NCBI GenBank assembly: GCA_964493765.1
Contig: CAZBPK010000131.1
Coordinates: 1-64,000 of the forward strand
DNA from: CALLMJ01 sp964493765
GTDB taxonomy: Bacteria > Bacteroidota > Bacteroidia > J057 > CALLMJ01
DNA: 64,000 bases
Direction of reading: 5' to 3'
The notes under the pieces are model-generated. The model had not been told where the DNA came from. It was given only the letters and a program-made list of their open reading frames with translations, and made no database searches. The position numbers and the translations under genes were made by a program. This document shows positions 8,442 to 16,843 of the stretch, piece by piece (within the stretch, counting starts at the first letter, position 1; each line of letters opens with the position of its first letter).

Positions 8442-9530
8442 ATGCTTAAAAAAGTAATCATAACGGGTGGAGGTACAGGAGGACATGTTTTCCCAGCCAT
8501 TGCAATTGCTAATCTATTAAAAAAGCATAATCCTGAAATTGACATTTTGTTCGTTACTGCCAATGGTATGGAAGTTCCTATTATCCAAAAAAATAATTTC
8601 CCCCTTAAAAATGTTTGGATTTCAGGATTTTATAGACAAATCAATTTAAAAAATATTTTCAGAAATCTTACTTTACCTCTCAAATTAATAGTTTCAAGGT
8701 TTCAAGCTCATGCTATTATAAAAGAATTTCAACCTCAAGTTGTAATTGGTGTTGGTGGTTATGCTGCATATCCAACCCTTCAACAAGCCATTAAGAAAAA
8801 TATACCCACAATCATTCAAGAACAAAATGCTTATCCCGGCATGACTAACCGTATGTTAGCTCCTGATGTTGATTTAGTGCTTTTAGGTAATGAATTAGCT
8901 TCAGATAAACTAAATTGTAAAAGAAAAGTTTATTCTGGAAATCCTGTAAGAAAGAATATATTTGAAGGAAATAAACAAAAATTTTTTCAAAAATTTGGTT
9001 TAGAAGCTAAACCAACTCTACTGATTTTGGGTGGAAGTTTGGGAGCCAAAGCTCTAAATGTTGCTACATTGAACCATTATGAATATTTGTTAAAAGAAGG
9101 TTTTCAAATCGTATGGCAATGTGGTAATATTTATTATGAAGATTTAAAAAAACAAATCAAAATTCAAAAAGGAGTAGTTCTATTACCCTTTATAGAAGAA
9201 ATGTCCGATGCTTATGCATGTGCTGATTTGGTGATTAGTAGAGCGGGAGCTATGTCTGTTTCTGAATTAATGAATTTAAGAAAACCTTCAATTCTGGTAC
9301 CTTCCCCAAATGTAGCTGATGACCATCAAACCTTTAATGCCCGTTCACTTGCTGATTATGGCGCTGCAATTACTATCCCAGACCAACTTCTCAATTCCAA
9401 ATTGATAGATCAAATTCATTTTCTTTTTCATCAAAATGGTTTACAACAGATTCAAAATCAATTGAATATGTTAGAACTCCCTGATACAGAAAATATTATT
9501 TTAACCGAAATCCAAAAATTAGTATCATGA
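8442..9530 (+). CDS. murG: UDP-GlcNAc:lipid I N-acetylglucosaminyltransferase MurG
   Basis: 362 residues. The N-terminal glycine loop GGGTGGHVFPA (residues 9-19), a QEQNAYPGMTN segment and the C-terminal SRAGAMSVSELM with DDHQTFNA are characteristic of MurG, a GT28 enzyme. It converts lipid I to lipid II at the cytoplasmic face of the inner membrane, supplying the substrate polymerised by FtsW. Its stop overlaps the murC start by 4 bp (ATGA), so the two are translationally coupled. Confidence 0.96.
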   Translation: MLKKVIITGGGTGGHVFPAIAIANLLKKHNPEIDILFVTANGMEVPIIQKNNFPLKNVWISGFYRQINLKNIFRNLTLPLKLIVSRFQAHAIIKEFQPQVVIGVGGYAAYPTLQQAIKKNIPTIIQEQNAYPGMTNRMLAPDVDLVLLGNELASDKLNCKRKVYSGNPVRKNIFEGNKQKFFQKFGLEAKPTLLILGGSLGAKALNVATLNHYEYLLKEGFQIVWQCGNIYYEDLKKQIKIQKGVVLLPFIEEMSDAYACADLVISRAGAMSVSELMNLRKPSILVPSPNVADDHQTFNARSLADYGAAITIPDQLLNSKLIDQIHFLFHQNGLQQIQNQLNMLELPDTENIILTEIQKLVS

Positions 9531-10864
9531 ATTTTCAATCTGTATTTTTTCTTGGTATTGGTGGAATTGGAATGAGTGCAATAGCAAGATTTTTAAAATT
9601 AAAAAATGTTTCTATTGCTGGATATGATAAGACTCAAACTTTACTTACTCAACAACTTCAAAATGAAGGTATTCCCGTTATATATGACGATAATCCTGAT
9701 ATTCTTTCTAATTATGATTGTATAGTTTATACACCAGCAATTCCCAAAGATTTAAAATTATTCCAAGTAGCTATAAAATCTCAAAAACCCTTATTGAAAA
9801 GAGCTCAAATATTAGGTGAAATATCCAAAAGTTTTAAAACTTTAGCTGTAGCAGGAACTCATGGAAAAACCACAACCTCAGGAATGCTTGCACACCTTTT
9901 AAAAAGTTCTAATATTGATTGCTCCGCTTTTATTGGTGGAATTACAAAAAACTATCAATCTAACTACTTATTAGGAAATGACCCTATTTTGGTGGTTGAA
10001 GCAGATGAATATGACCGTTCTTTTTTAACATTATTTCCTGAGTTAGCAATCATAACTTCCACAGATTCAGATCATTTAGATATCTATGAAACTCATGAAG
10101 GTTTTCAATTAGGTTTTCAACAATTTGCTAGCCAAGTTCAAAAGAAAATCTATCTACATGAACATTTAATTGAATTCTCTCATAAAATTCATAAACCCTT
10201 TGACTTTTATGGAATTACCGGGAATTCCAATTATTATTTGAAATTAAAAGGTTCTAATGGTTTGACAAACTATTTTGAATATTATTCTCCTTACCATCAG
10301 ATTAAAGATTTAGAATTACATTTTCCCGGAGAACACAATCTAAAAAATATTTGTGCCGCAATCACAATAGCCTTAGAAACGGGTTCTTCTGAGGAAGGAG
10401 TTAGATTAGGTGTTAAAACTTTTCAAGGAATACAAAGAAGATTTGATATTCAGATATATGAAAAAGATTTGATTTATATTGATGATTACGCACATCACCC
10501 AGAAGAAATTTCTTCGGTATTGAGTGCTGTCAAAAAATTGTTACCAAATTTTCAGATGATTGTGGTTTTTCAACCTCATTTATTTACCAGGACTAGGGAT
10601 TTTTATAAAGAATTTGCAGAAAGTTTGAGTATTGCTGACGAAGTAATCTTACTACCTATTTATCCTGCTAGAGAGTTATCCATACCCAACATAACCTCAG
10701 AGATTATTTATCAACAAATTAAAAAAAGAAATAAATATTTAATAAATTTGCAGGAAGTAATACATTTTGTACCCAATTTAATTAATAAACCTTCTGTAAT
10801 ACTTACAATGGGTGCTGGTGATATTGATACAATAGTAGAACCTTTAAAAAAACAACTAATCTAA
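9527..10864 (+). CDS. murC: UDP-N-acetylmuramate--L-alanine ligase
   Basis: 445 residues, the expected MurC length. An N-terminal Rossmann-type GIGGIGMSAIA motif (residues 10-20), the ATP-binding loop GTHGKTTT (110-117), VVEADEYDRSF and DDYAHHPEE near 320 identify it among the Mur ligases. It attaches L-Ala to UDP-MurNAc, the first step of stem-peptide synthesis. It is coupled to murG by a 4-bp overlap and ftsQ begins at the base after its stop. Confidence 0.97.
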   Translation: MNFQSVFFLGIGGIGMSAIARFLKLKNVSIAGYDKTQTLLTQQLQNEGIPVIYDDNPDILSNYDCIVYTPAIPKDLKLFQVAIKSQKPLLKRAQILGEISKSFKTLAVAGTHGKTTTSGMLAHLLKSSNIDCSAFIGGITKNYQSNYLLGNDPILVVEADEYDRSFLTLFPELAIITSTDSDHLDIYETHEGFQLGFQQFASQVQKKIYLHEHLIEFSHKIHKPFDFYGITGNSNYYLKLKGSNGLTNYFEYYSPYHQIKDLELHFPGEHNLKNICAAITIALETGSSEEGVRLGVKTFQGIQRRFDIQIYEKDLIYIDDYAHHPEEISSVLSAVKKLLPNFQMIVVFQPHLFTRTRDFYKEFAESLSIADEVILLPIYPARELSIPNITSEIIYQQIKKRNKYLINLQEVIHFVPNLINKPSVILTMGAGDIDTIVEPLKKQLI

Positions 10865-11629
10865 ATGAAAAATATATCTATAAACCCTAAATTATTGCTA
10901 ATACTAGTGATCATTTCTTTAACTTTTGGTATGATTATTTACTCTAATGAGTACCAAAACAACAAAATTTGTAGAGATGTAATTGTTCATTTTAAAAATG
11001 ACAATGAGTTGCCTTTTTTAGATGCTGAAAATGTCAAGCAAATTATAGAAACTCCATTAATACTGGGAGAAGCCTATCACAAAATTAATTTGCAAGTACT
11101 TGAAAATAAATTAAAAAGAAATCCATTTATTCAAAATGCAGAATTATTTATTAGATCAGATAGAGCATTACAAGTAAATGTTGAGCTTAAAGAAGTTGCT
11201 GCAAGAGTATTTGAAAATAATGGAAAAAGCTATTATATTGATTTTCAAGGAAAAAAAATTCCATTATCCAATAACTATACAGCAAGAACTATCATTATTA
11301 GGGGTGATTTTAAAGAAGATAATAAAAATAGATACATTCAAAATGAACAACTAAAAAATTCTTTATCATTTTTAAAATTTATTTCTCAACATTCTGAATT
11401 TTCATTAATTTTATCAGAATTGAAAATTTCTGAAGATGGAAATATGGAAATGTACCCTGAACTTGGTAATTTTGTCATTGACTTTGGTAGTTTAGATGAT
11501 TATCAGCAAAAATTACAAAATTTATGGATGTTCTATAAAAATGTGCTTCCTAAAGTAGGCTGGAATTATTACGATAAAATAGTATTAAAGTATAGTAATC
11601 AAATATTGGGTAGAAAAAAAATAGTATAA
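10865..11629 (+). CDS. ftsQ: Cell division protein FtsQ
   Basis: 254 residues with one N-terminal transmembrane segment (about residues 9-25) and a periplasmic part. The VIVHFKNDNELPFLDAENVKQ region and the stretch KRNPFIQNAELFIRSDR match the POTRA/FtsQ beta domain. In other bacteria FtsQ links the cytoplasmic ring to the septal synthase via FtsB and FtsL; no ftsB or ftsL is seen here. Sequence conservation is weak, as usual for FtsQ, so position between murC and ftsA is the strongest support. Gaps are 0 bp upstream and 1 bp downstream. Confidence 0.88.
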   Translation: MKNISINPKLLLILVIISLTFGMIIYSNEYQNNKICRDVIVHFKNDNELPFLDAENVKQIIETPLILGEAYHKINLQVLENKLKRNPFIQNAELFIRSDRALQVNVELKEVAARVFENNGKSYYIDFQGKKIPLSNNYTARTIIIRGDFKEDNKNRYIQNEQLKNSLSFLKFISQHSEFSLILSELKISEDGNMEMYPELGNFVIDFGSLDDYQQKLQNLWMFYKNVLPKVGWNYYDKIVLKYSNQILGRKKIV

Positions 11630-11630
11630 T

Positions 11631-12923
11631 ATGTCAAGCGAAAATAACATTATAGTAGGATTAGATATAGGCACAACAAAAGTTTGTGCCATTGTAGGTC
11701 GTGAAGACGAATATGGTAATATAGACATCCTAGGAGTAGGTAGAGCAGACTCTGAAGGGGTGAATAGAGGTGTAATTACCAATATTGACAGAACCGTAGA
11801 AGCCATTAAAAGAGCAGTTGCAGAAGCAGAAAACCAAGCCAATGTAGACATTCGTTCTGTATATGTAGGTATTGCTGGGGACCATATTAGAAGCATGCAA
11901 TTCAAAAACATGATTACTTTAAATAATCCGGATATGATTATTAGGGAAGAGGATGTTAATCGCTTGATAGAAAATACTTTCCAAATTCCTATTGCTCCGG
12001 GTACAGAAATTGTTCATGTTTTGCCACAAGATTATACTGTGGACAATGAAAGAGGCATTACTAAGCCTGTTGGATTTGCTGGTGTTCGATTAGAAGGTAA
12101 TTTCCATGTAGTAACCGCTCAAACTACAGCAGCAAAAAATATTTTTCGTTGTGTTGAAAAAGCAGGTTTAGAAACTATTGAGTTAGTTTTAGAACCTATT
12201 GCTTCTAGTTTTGCTGTTCTTGAAGATGACGAAAAAGAAGCAGGAGTTTGCATGGTGGATATTGGTGGTGGAACAACAGATATAGCAATTTTTAAAGATC
12301 ATATCATAAAGCATACAGCAGTCATTCCTTTTGGTGGAAATGTCATTACTGAAGACATAATGCAAGGTTGTTATTTAACAAAAAAACAAGCAGAAAAACT
12401 CAAAAGAGAACATGGCGCCGCTATTTTTGAAAAAATTACTAATGATGATTATATTTCAATCTCTCAATTACAAGGAAGACCCCCAAAAAACATTAGTCGT
12501 AGAATGTTAGCTCAAATTATTCAAGCACGTTGTGAAGAAATTATTGAATTTGTTGCTACAGAAATTAAAAACGCTGGTTTTGATAAAAGAAAATTGATTG
12601 GGGGTATTGTCGTTACTGGAGGTGGTTCTCAAATGTTGTATCTTAAAGACTTATTTGAATATGTTACTGGAATTGATACTCGTATTGGAACAGTTTCTGG
12701 GAGTATTTCTAAAGGATTAGTGGATGAGGTGAATCATCCATCTAATGCTACGGGTGCGGGGCTTGTAATTTATGGTTTCAAAAACAATATTACAGTGAAT
12801 TTGAACGATATTCATCAAGAAAAACCCAACCCCAAAACCATTAAAACCAATAATAGTGCTGGCTTTATGTCTAAAATAAAAAGTTGGTTTGAAAAAACTT
12901 TAACTGGAGAAAATATTGAATAA
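11631..12923 (+). CDS. ftsA: Cell division protein FtsA
   Basis: 430 residues of the actin/HSP70 superfamily. It has a phosphate-1 loop GLDIGTTKVCAIVG near residue 10, VCMVDIGGGTTDIAIF near 207 and VVTGGGSQM near 326. FtsA polymerises on FtsZ and tethers the ring to the membrane through a C-terminal amphipathic helix; here the last residues (FMSKIKSWFEKTLTG) look suitable for that. It is 1 bp from ftsQ and 46 bp from ftsZ. Confidence 0.96.
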   Translation: MSSENNIIVGLDIGTTKVCAIVGREDEYGNIDILGVGRADSEGVNRGVITNIDRTVEAIKRAVAEAENQANVDIRSVYVGIAGDHIRSMQFKNMITLNNPDMIIREEDVNRLIENTFQIPIAPGTEIVHVLPQDYTVDNERGITKPVGFAGVRLEGNFHVVTAQTTAAKNIFRCVEKAGLETIELVLEPIASSFAVLEDDEKEAGVCMVDIGGGTTDIAIFKDHIIKHTAVIPFGGNVITEDIMQGCYLTKKQAEKLKREHGAAIFEKITNDDYISISQLQGRPPKNISRRMLAQIIQARCEEIIEFVATEIKNAGFDKRKLIGGIVVTGGGSQMLYLKDLFEYVTGIDTRIGTVSGSISKGLVDEVNHPSNATGAGLVIYGFKNNITVNLNDIHQEKPNPKTIKTNNSAGFMSKIKSWFEKTLTGENIE

Positions 12924-12969
12924 AACTTTATTAAATCGTGTCATATCAACTAATTTAAAATAACAAAAA

Positions 12970-14472
12970 ATGGAAATTGACTTTGTCGGTAATTCACAAA
13001 ATAGCATCATAAAAGTTATAGGAGTTGGAGGCGGTGGTACCAATGCAGTGAACGCAATGTTTAAAGCGGGTATCCAAGGTGTGGACTTCTTGATCTGCAA
13101 TACAGATATTCAATCTTTAAATAATAGTGTTGTAATCAACAAAATACATTTAGGTAAAAATCAAACTAAAGGTCTTGGTGGCGGTGCAGATCCTATTGTT
13201 GGTAAACAATCTGCTGAAGAATCCATTGATGAAATTAAAGAATACTTAAAAAATAATACCCAAATGGTATTTATTACTGCAGGAATGGGGGGTGCTACTG
13301 GTACTGGTGCTTCTCCTGTAATTGCTTCTATTGCCAAGCAAATGGGTATTTTAACCGTAGGAATTGTTACAACTCCTTTTTTAATGGAAAGTAAGTGGAG
13401 AATGGATATTGCTACATCGGGTATTCGTAATTTAAAAGAACATGTTGATACTTTGATTGTTATTAATAATCAAAACTTGATTAAACTTTTACCTAAGAAT
13501 ATTAAAATGAAAGATGCTTATGGTAAAGTTGATGAAGTTTTATTAAATGCAGCAAAAGGAATTTCTGAAATTATTACCAAAAGCGGTTATATCAACGTGG
13601 ACTTTGCGGACGTTAGAACTATCATGAAAGATGGCGGTGCTGCAATTATGGGTACTGCTTGTTTTGAAGGTGAAAATAGAGCATTATTGGCTGTGGAAGA
13701 GGCTTTATCTAGCCCATTATTAGATAATGTGGATATTTCAGGTGCTGAAGGGGTTTTATTAAATATTACTGCTTCTGAAGATTCTTTAACCATGGAAGAA
13801 GTATCTATCATTGGCGAATATGTAAATAATGCTGTTGGTGAAAATGCTAGAATTATTTTTGGGCAAGTCTATGATGAGTCAATGGGAGATAAATTATCCG
13901 TAACCGTTATTGCAACAGGTTTCGATAAAAAAAAATCAAAAAAAAACACCAACCCTTCTCTCTCTTTGACTGAAAACTCTATGATAACCTCAAAAAATGA
14001 AGTTTTATTTGTTCCTGATGAACCTTTAGAAATCAATAATCAATTTAATATCAGTAAATTATTCCAAAAAGAAAAAGCAATTGAGCCAATTTCACCTCAA
14101 GAAGAGAAAACTTTAGTAAATGCTAACCTAAATCAATCAGTGGATGAAATTGATGAAGAAGAAATCTATCAAGAGCCTATAACAATGGTTTCTGAACCTA
14201 ATAATCATAGTAATTACTTGCAAGAAAATGCTGATAAAGATTTATTAGAAGAAAAAAAACAAAAAGTTTTAAATGATGCTCAATTAGATTACAAAAATAC
14301 TGAAAGAATGAAACAACTTGAAAATCAACCTGCATGGGTTAGAAGAAATATTACTTTAGAAGATTCAGTTACTTCAAATCCTAAGCTTTCTAAATTGAGT
14401 GTAGATGTTGACCAAAACGGAAAAGGGAAATTAAGGGATAATAATTCCTTTCTATTTGATGCTGTTGATTAA
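12970..14472 (+). CDS. ftsZ: Cell division protein FtsZ
   Basis: 500 residues. The tubulin-like GTPase domain covers about 1-320, with GVGGGGTNAVN near residue 18 and the T4 loop GGATGTG at 107-113. The third glycine of the usual GGGTGTG is Ala here. A linker of about 130 acidic and polar residues follows, then a conserved C-terminal peptide PAWVRRN (454-460) and about 40 further residues. The Bacteroidota pattern is a C-terminal peptide of PAYLRK type followed by a tail, so this fits. FtsZ forms the division ring. psd follows after 6 bp. Confidence 0.96.
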   Translation: MEIDFVGNSQNSIIKVIGVGGGGTNAVNAMFKAGIQGVDFLICNTDIQSLNNSVVINKIHLGKNQTKGLGGGADPIVGKQSAEESIDEIKEYLKNNTQMVFITAGMGGATGTGASPVIASIAKQMGILTVGIVTTPFLMESKWRMDIATSGIRNLKEHVDTLIVINNQNLIKLLPKNIKMKDAYGKVDEVLLNAAKGISEIITKSGYINVDFADVRTIMKDGGAAIMGTACFEGENRALLAVEEALSSPLLDNVDISGAEGVLLNITASEDSLTMEEVSIIGEYVNNAVGENARIIFGQVYDESMGDKLSVTVIATGFDKKKSKKNTNPSLSLTENSMITSKNEVLFVPDEPLEINNQFNISKLFQKEKAIEPISPQEEKTLVNANLNQSVDEIDEEEIYQEPITMVSEPNNHSNYLQENADKDLLEEKKQKVLNDAQLDYKNTERMKQLENQPAWVRRNITLEDSVTSNPKLSKLSVDVDQNGKGKLRDNNSFLFDAVD

Positions 14473-14478
14473 TAAAAT

Positions 14479-15129
14479 ATGAAATTACACAAAGAAGCAT
14501 TACCCACTGCACTTTATGCCATTTTCCCTGTTTTGGCAATTATTATTGTTGCTTTTTTTTATTTACCATTCGGTTTTTTTATACCGATTGGTGCATTAGG
14601 ATTTACATTTGTTTTTTTGGTGCTTAACTTTTTTAGAAACCCTGAAATTCAAGTTGAACAAAATATCAATCATATTGTGGCTCCTTGTGATGGTAAAGTT
14701 GTGGTGATTGAAGAAGTTTTTGAGCCTTTATATTTTAAGAAAAATATGAGACAAATCTCAATTTTTATGTCTCCTTTGAATGTACATGTTAATAGAACTC
14801 CTATTGCTGGCAAAGTGGTTCACTGTGAATATTATCCTGGTAAATTTTTAGTAGCATTTCACCCTAAATCTTCCACCGAAAATGAACAAACTTTTTTAGT
14901 AATGGAAAATGAGAAAGTAAGCGTTGGATTTAAACAAATTGCTGGTGCTGTTGCTAGAAGAATCAAATGGTATGTAAAACCCGGTGATTTATTAGAACAA
15001 GGACAAGAGTTTGGATTTATTAAATTTGGTTCAAGAATGGATATTTTTGTTCCATTAGATGCCCAAGTTCAAGTAGAACTTAACCAGATTACTTGGGGTG
15101 GTAAAACAGTTTTAGCAAAAATTCAATAA
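14479..15129 (+). CDS. psd: Phosphatidylserine decarboxylase proenzyme
   Basis: 216 residues, the short prokaryotic PSD type. Two hydrophobic segments at the N-terminus are followed by VAPCDGKVV, the NVHVNRTP motif and the C-terminal KFGSRMD. The enzyme cleaves itself between Gly184 and Ser185 to make a pyruvoyl cofactor. It converts phosphatidylserine to phosphatidylethanolamine. It lies 6 bp after ftsZ, so membrane lipid synthesis is transcriptionally attached to division genes here. Repeat copy C begins 42 bp after the stop. Confidence 0.95.
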   Translation: MKLHKEALPTALYAIFPVLAIIIVAFFYLPFGFFIPIGALGFTFVFLVLNFFRNPEIQVEQNINHIVAPCDGKVVVIEEVFEPLYFKKNMRQISIFMSPLNVHVNRTPIAGKVVHCEYYPGKFLVAFHPKSSTENEQTFLVMENEKVSVGFKQIAGAVARRIKWYVKPGDLLEQGQEFGFIKFGSRMDIFVPLDAQVQVELNQITWGGKTVLAKIQ

Positions 15130-15171
15130 TGAATTTTTAAATCAAAAAACGTAATTTCATTACGTAAATAA

Positions 15172-15294
15172 GCGTGAGGGATGCGAAGGGCTTGGCACTG
15201 CCTTTTTATGCTTTTGAAAAAAGCATAAAAAGGATTGCTGTAACGAAGTGAAACCCGTAGCAAGCCCGACCCGAACTTAGTGAGGGGCACGCCC
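15172..15294 (-). repeat. Dispersed hairpin repeat, copy C
   Basis: A 123-bp copy in inverted orientation relative to copy B. The central stem is again a perfect 15 bp with a TTC loop when read on the minus strand (CCTTTTTATGCTTTT / AAAAGCATAAAAAGG). Compared with copy B the middle of the stem changes from CTAC/GTAG to ATGC/GCAT, so pairing is kept. The left arm has the TTTCACTTCGTTACAG subtype shared with copy G. A small extra hairpin (ACGTAA-TTTCA-TTACGT) lies just outside at 15149-15165. Confidence 0.95.
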
Positions 15295-15329
15295 AATACT
15301 TTGTTTAAATTGTCCTCAAAAAATTTTGC

Positions 15330-15337
15330 TACTTTTG
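15330..15337 (+). promoter_or_regulatory. -7 promoter box (TACTTTTG) for the flippase gene
   Basis: TACTTTTG matches TAnnTTTG and lies 21 nt before the ATG at 15359. A TTG at 15310-15312 is 17 bp upstream, shorter than the 19-20 bp seen for the best promoters in this window. Confidence 0.45.
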
Positions 15338-15358
15338 TAATAATTTTGCCACTTGTTC

Positions 15359-16636
15359 ATGAACTTTCTTTCCTTTCTTCATAAATTTATTATCAGCGAT
15401 TCCAAGTTAATTACCTATTATCAATTTGTTCGTTTTGGAAGTAATATTTTATTAGCCATAATTTTTAGTAAATATTTTTATAATCCTCAAAAATTATCAG
15501 AGTATGAAACATTAGTACTTTCAATAAGTACTTTTGTTTTTTTTTGGAACACAGGATTTATTCGTTTTTTTCAATCTTATTTCCCGCAATTTCATCAAAT
15601 TTCTTTTAATTCTTTTTTGAGCCAAATTCTTACAACTTCTATGATTGTGGGATTAGTAACTTTTGGGGCTTTCAATATACTACAAAACCGTTGGGATTTT
15701 TTGACTGCGTTAATTGGGATAAAAATCTTTACTTCAATAATTAGTAACCCATTAGAATATTATTGGATTGCTTCTAAAAAGCATTATTGGGTATTTGGGC
15801 TAATTAATAGCTATTTTTCTTTGTTTATTTTTTGGACAGTTTATGCTTATTTGTATTTGGGAATTGAATCTATGCTCTTGGGTTGGATTTCGTTAGATAC
15901 ACTGAAATTTTTGTTTTTTGCAAAAAAACTAAATTTTAGTTTTAAAACTTTTGAAAAACCTTTACTTTCTAATTTGTTTTTTTTAAGTCTTAGTGCTTTA
16001 CTTTCAGGTGGAGTTGAGTATATAAATTTTTGGTTAGTAAAAAGTTACTATTCAGATATTGAGTTTATTATTTACCGTTATGGTGCTAGAGAAATTCCAT
16101 TTTCAGCATTGATGGCTTATGGATTATCTGCTGCATTATCTGCACAAATTCAAACACAGGATTTATCATACCATAATGTGAAAACAAAAATTACGAAATT
16201 ATTACATTTCACTTTTCCAATTACTATTTTTTTATTGCTGATTTCCAATGTTTTATTTCAGTTTTTGTATGGTAAGGATATTGCTCAAGCTGCAAAAGTT
16301 TTTGATATTTTCTTACTTTTAAATATTTCAAGAGTTTTGCTTTTTGATATTTATTTATTAGCTAATCAGAAACATAGATTTTTTTTATTTACAGCAATAA
16401 TGGAAATTTTGATAGTTTCTTTCATTAGTGGATTAGGGATTTATTACTCGTGGAAAGTAGAATACTTAGGGTTTTCAGTTTTTGTTGCTTATCTTTTAGA
16501 GAGGTTTATTTTAGCTTTGAAAGTCAAGACTTTAGATATTAAAATTACACATTTTTTTCCAATGAATTGGTGGTTAATGTATTCATTATTAACTTTAGGA
16601 ATATATCTTGCTAAGCATGGATTTTCAAAAATTTAA
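15359..16636 (+). CDS. Polysaccharide flippase-like membrane protein (MOP superfamily)
   Basis: About 425 residues with roughly 12-14 hydrophobic segments in paired clusters, rich in aromatic residues and with few charges. This is the look of Wzx/MATE-type (MOP superfamily) oligosaccharide flippases. Features such as FVRFGSNILLAIIFSKYFYN near the N-terminus and a conserved-looking SALLSGGVEYINFWLV midway are typical. It probably exports a lipid-linked sugar or a related envelope molecule, but no polysaccharide gene cluster surrounds it. The start is the ATG at 15359, with a TTG two codons earlier as the alternative. It is a single gene between repeat copy C and nrdJ. Confidence 0.7.
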   Translation: MNFLSFLHKFIISDSKLITYYQFVRFGSNILLAIIFSKYFYNPQKLSEYETLVLSISTFVFFWNTGFIRFFQSYFPQFHQISFNSFLSQILTTSMIVGLVTFGAFNILQNRWDFLTALIGIKIFTSIISNPLEYYWIASKKHYWVFGLINSYFSLFIFWTVYAYLYLGIESMLLGWISLDTLKFLFFAKKLNFSFKTFEKPLLSNLFFLSLSALLSGGVEYINFWLVKSYYSDIEFIIYRYGAREIPFSALMAYGLSAALSAQIQTQDLSYHNVKTKITKLLHFTFPITIFLLLISNVLFQFLYGKDIAQAAKVFDIFLLLNISRVLLFDIYLLANQKHRFFLFTAIMEILIVSFISGLGIYYSWKVEYLGFSVFVAYLLERFILALKVKTLDIKITHFFPMNWWLMYSLLTLGIYLAKHGFSKI

Positions 16637-16763
16637 GAATTTAACTTTTTGAAAATCAATTATAAAATTTTATTTCTTTCGTTTTCAGCATATTCAGGGT
16701 TTCAATTAGAATTAAACTTTGAGTAAAAGTTATGTAACTTCATGAAATTAAAGCAATAAAAAG

Positions 16764-16772
16764 TTATCCACA
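16764..16772 (+). promoter_or_regulatory. Exact DnaA box (TTATCCACA) upstream of nrdJ
   Basis: The perfect 9-mer TTATCCACA occurs 45 bp upstream of the -7 box of the ribonucleotide reductase gene. In E. coli DnaA regulates nrdAB, so a regulatory site is conceivable. A single exact match can arise by chance in 64 kb and is weak evidence on its own. The rest of the 207-bp gap contains no gene. Confidence 0.35.
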
Positions 16773-16816
16773 TTTTTATGTGAGTTTTTAATGAATTTCT
16801 TGAAAATTAAACGTGT

Positions 16817-16824
16817 TATTTTTG
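16817..16824 (+). promoter_or_regulatory. -7 promoter box (TATTTTTG) for nrdJ
   Basis: TATTTTTG followed by C lies 19 nt upstream of the nrdJ ATG and matches TAnnTTTG. A TTG at 16800-16802 is too close to be a standard -33 element, so other input (such as the DnaA box upstream) might matter. Confidence 0.5.
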
Positions 16825-16843
16825 CTGAACAATTCATAAAACA

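Noticed and set aside
12900..13100. Small antisense frame over the ftsA-ftsZ junction
   Set aside because: Shadow of ftsZ in the opposite strand; no start context or homology.
16637..16843. Cobalamin riboswitch upstream of nrdJ
   Set aside because: No B12-box-like sequence or matching fold could be seen in the 207 bp.
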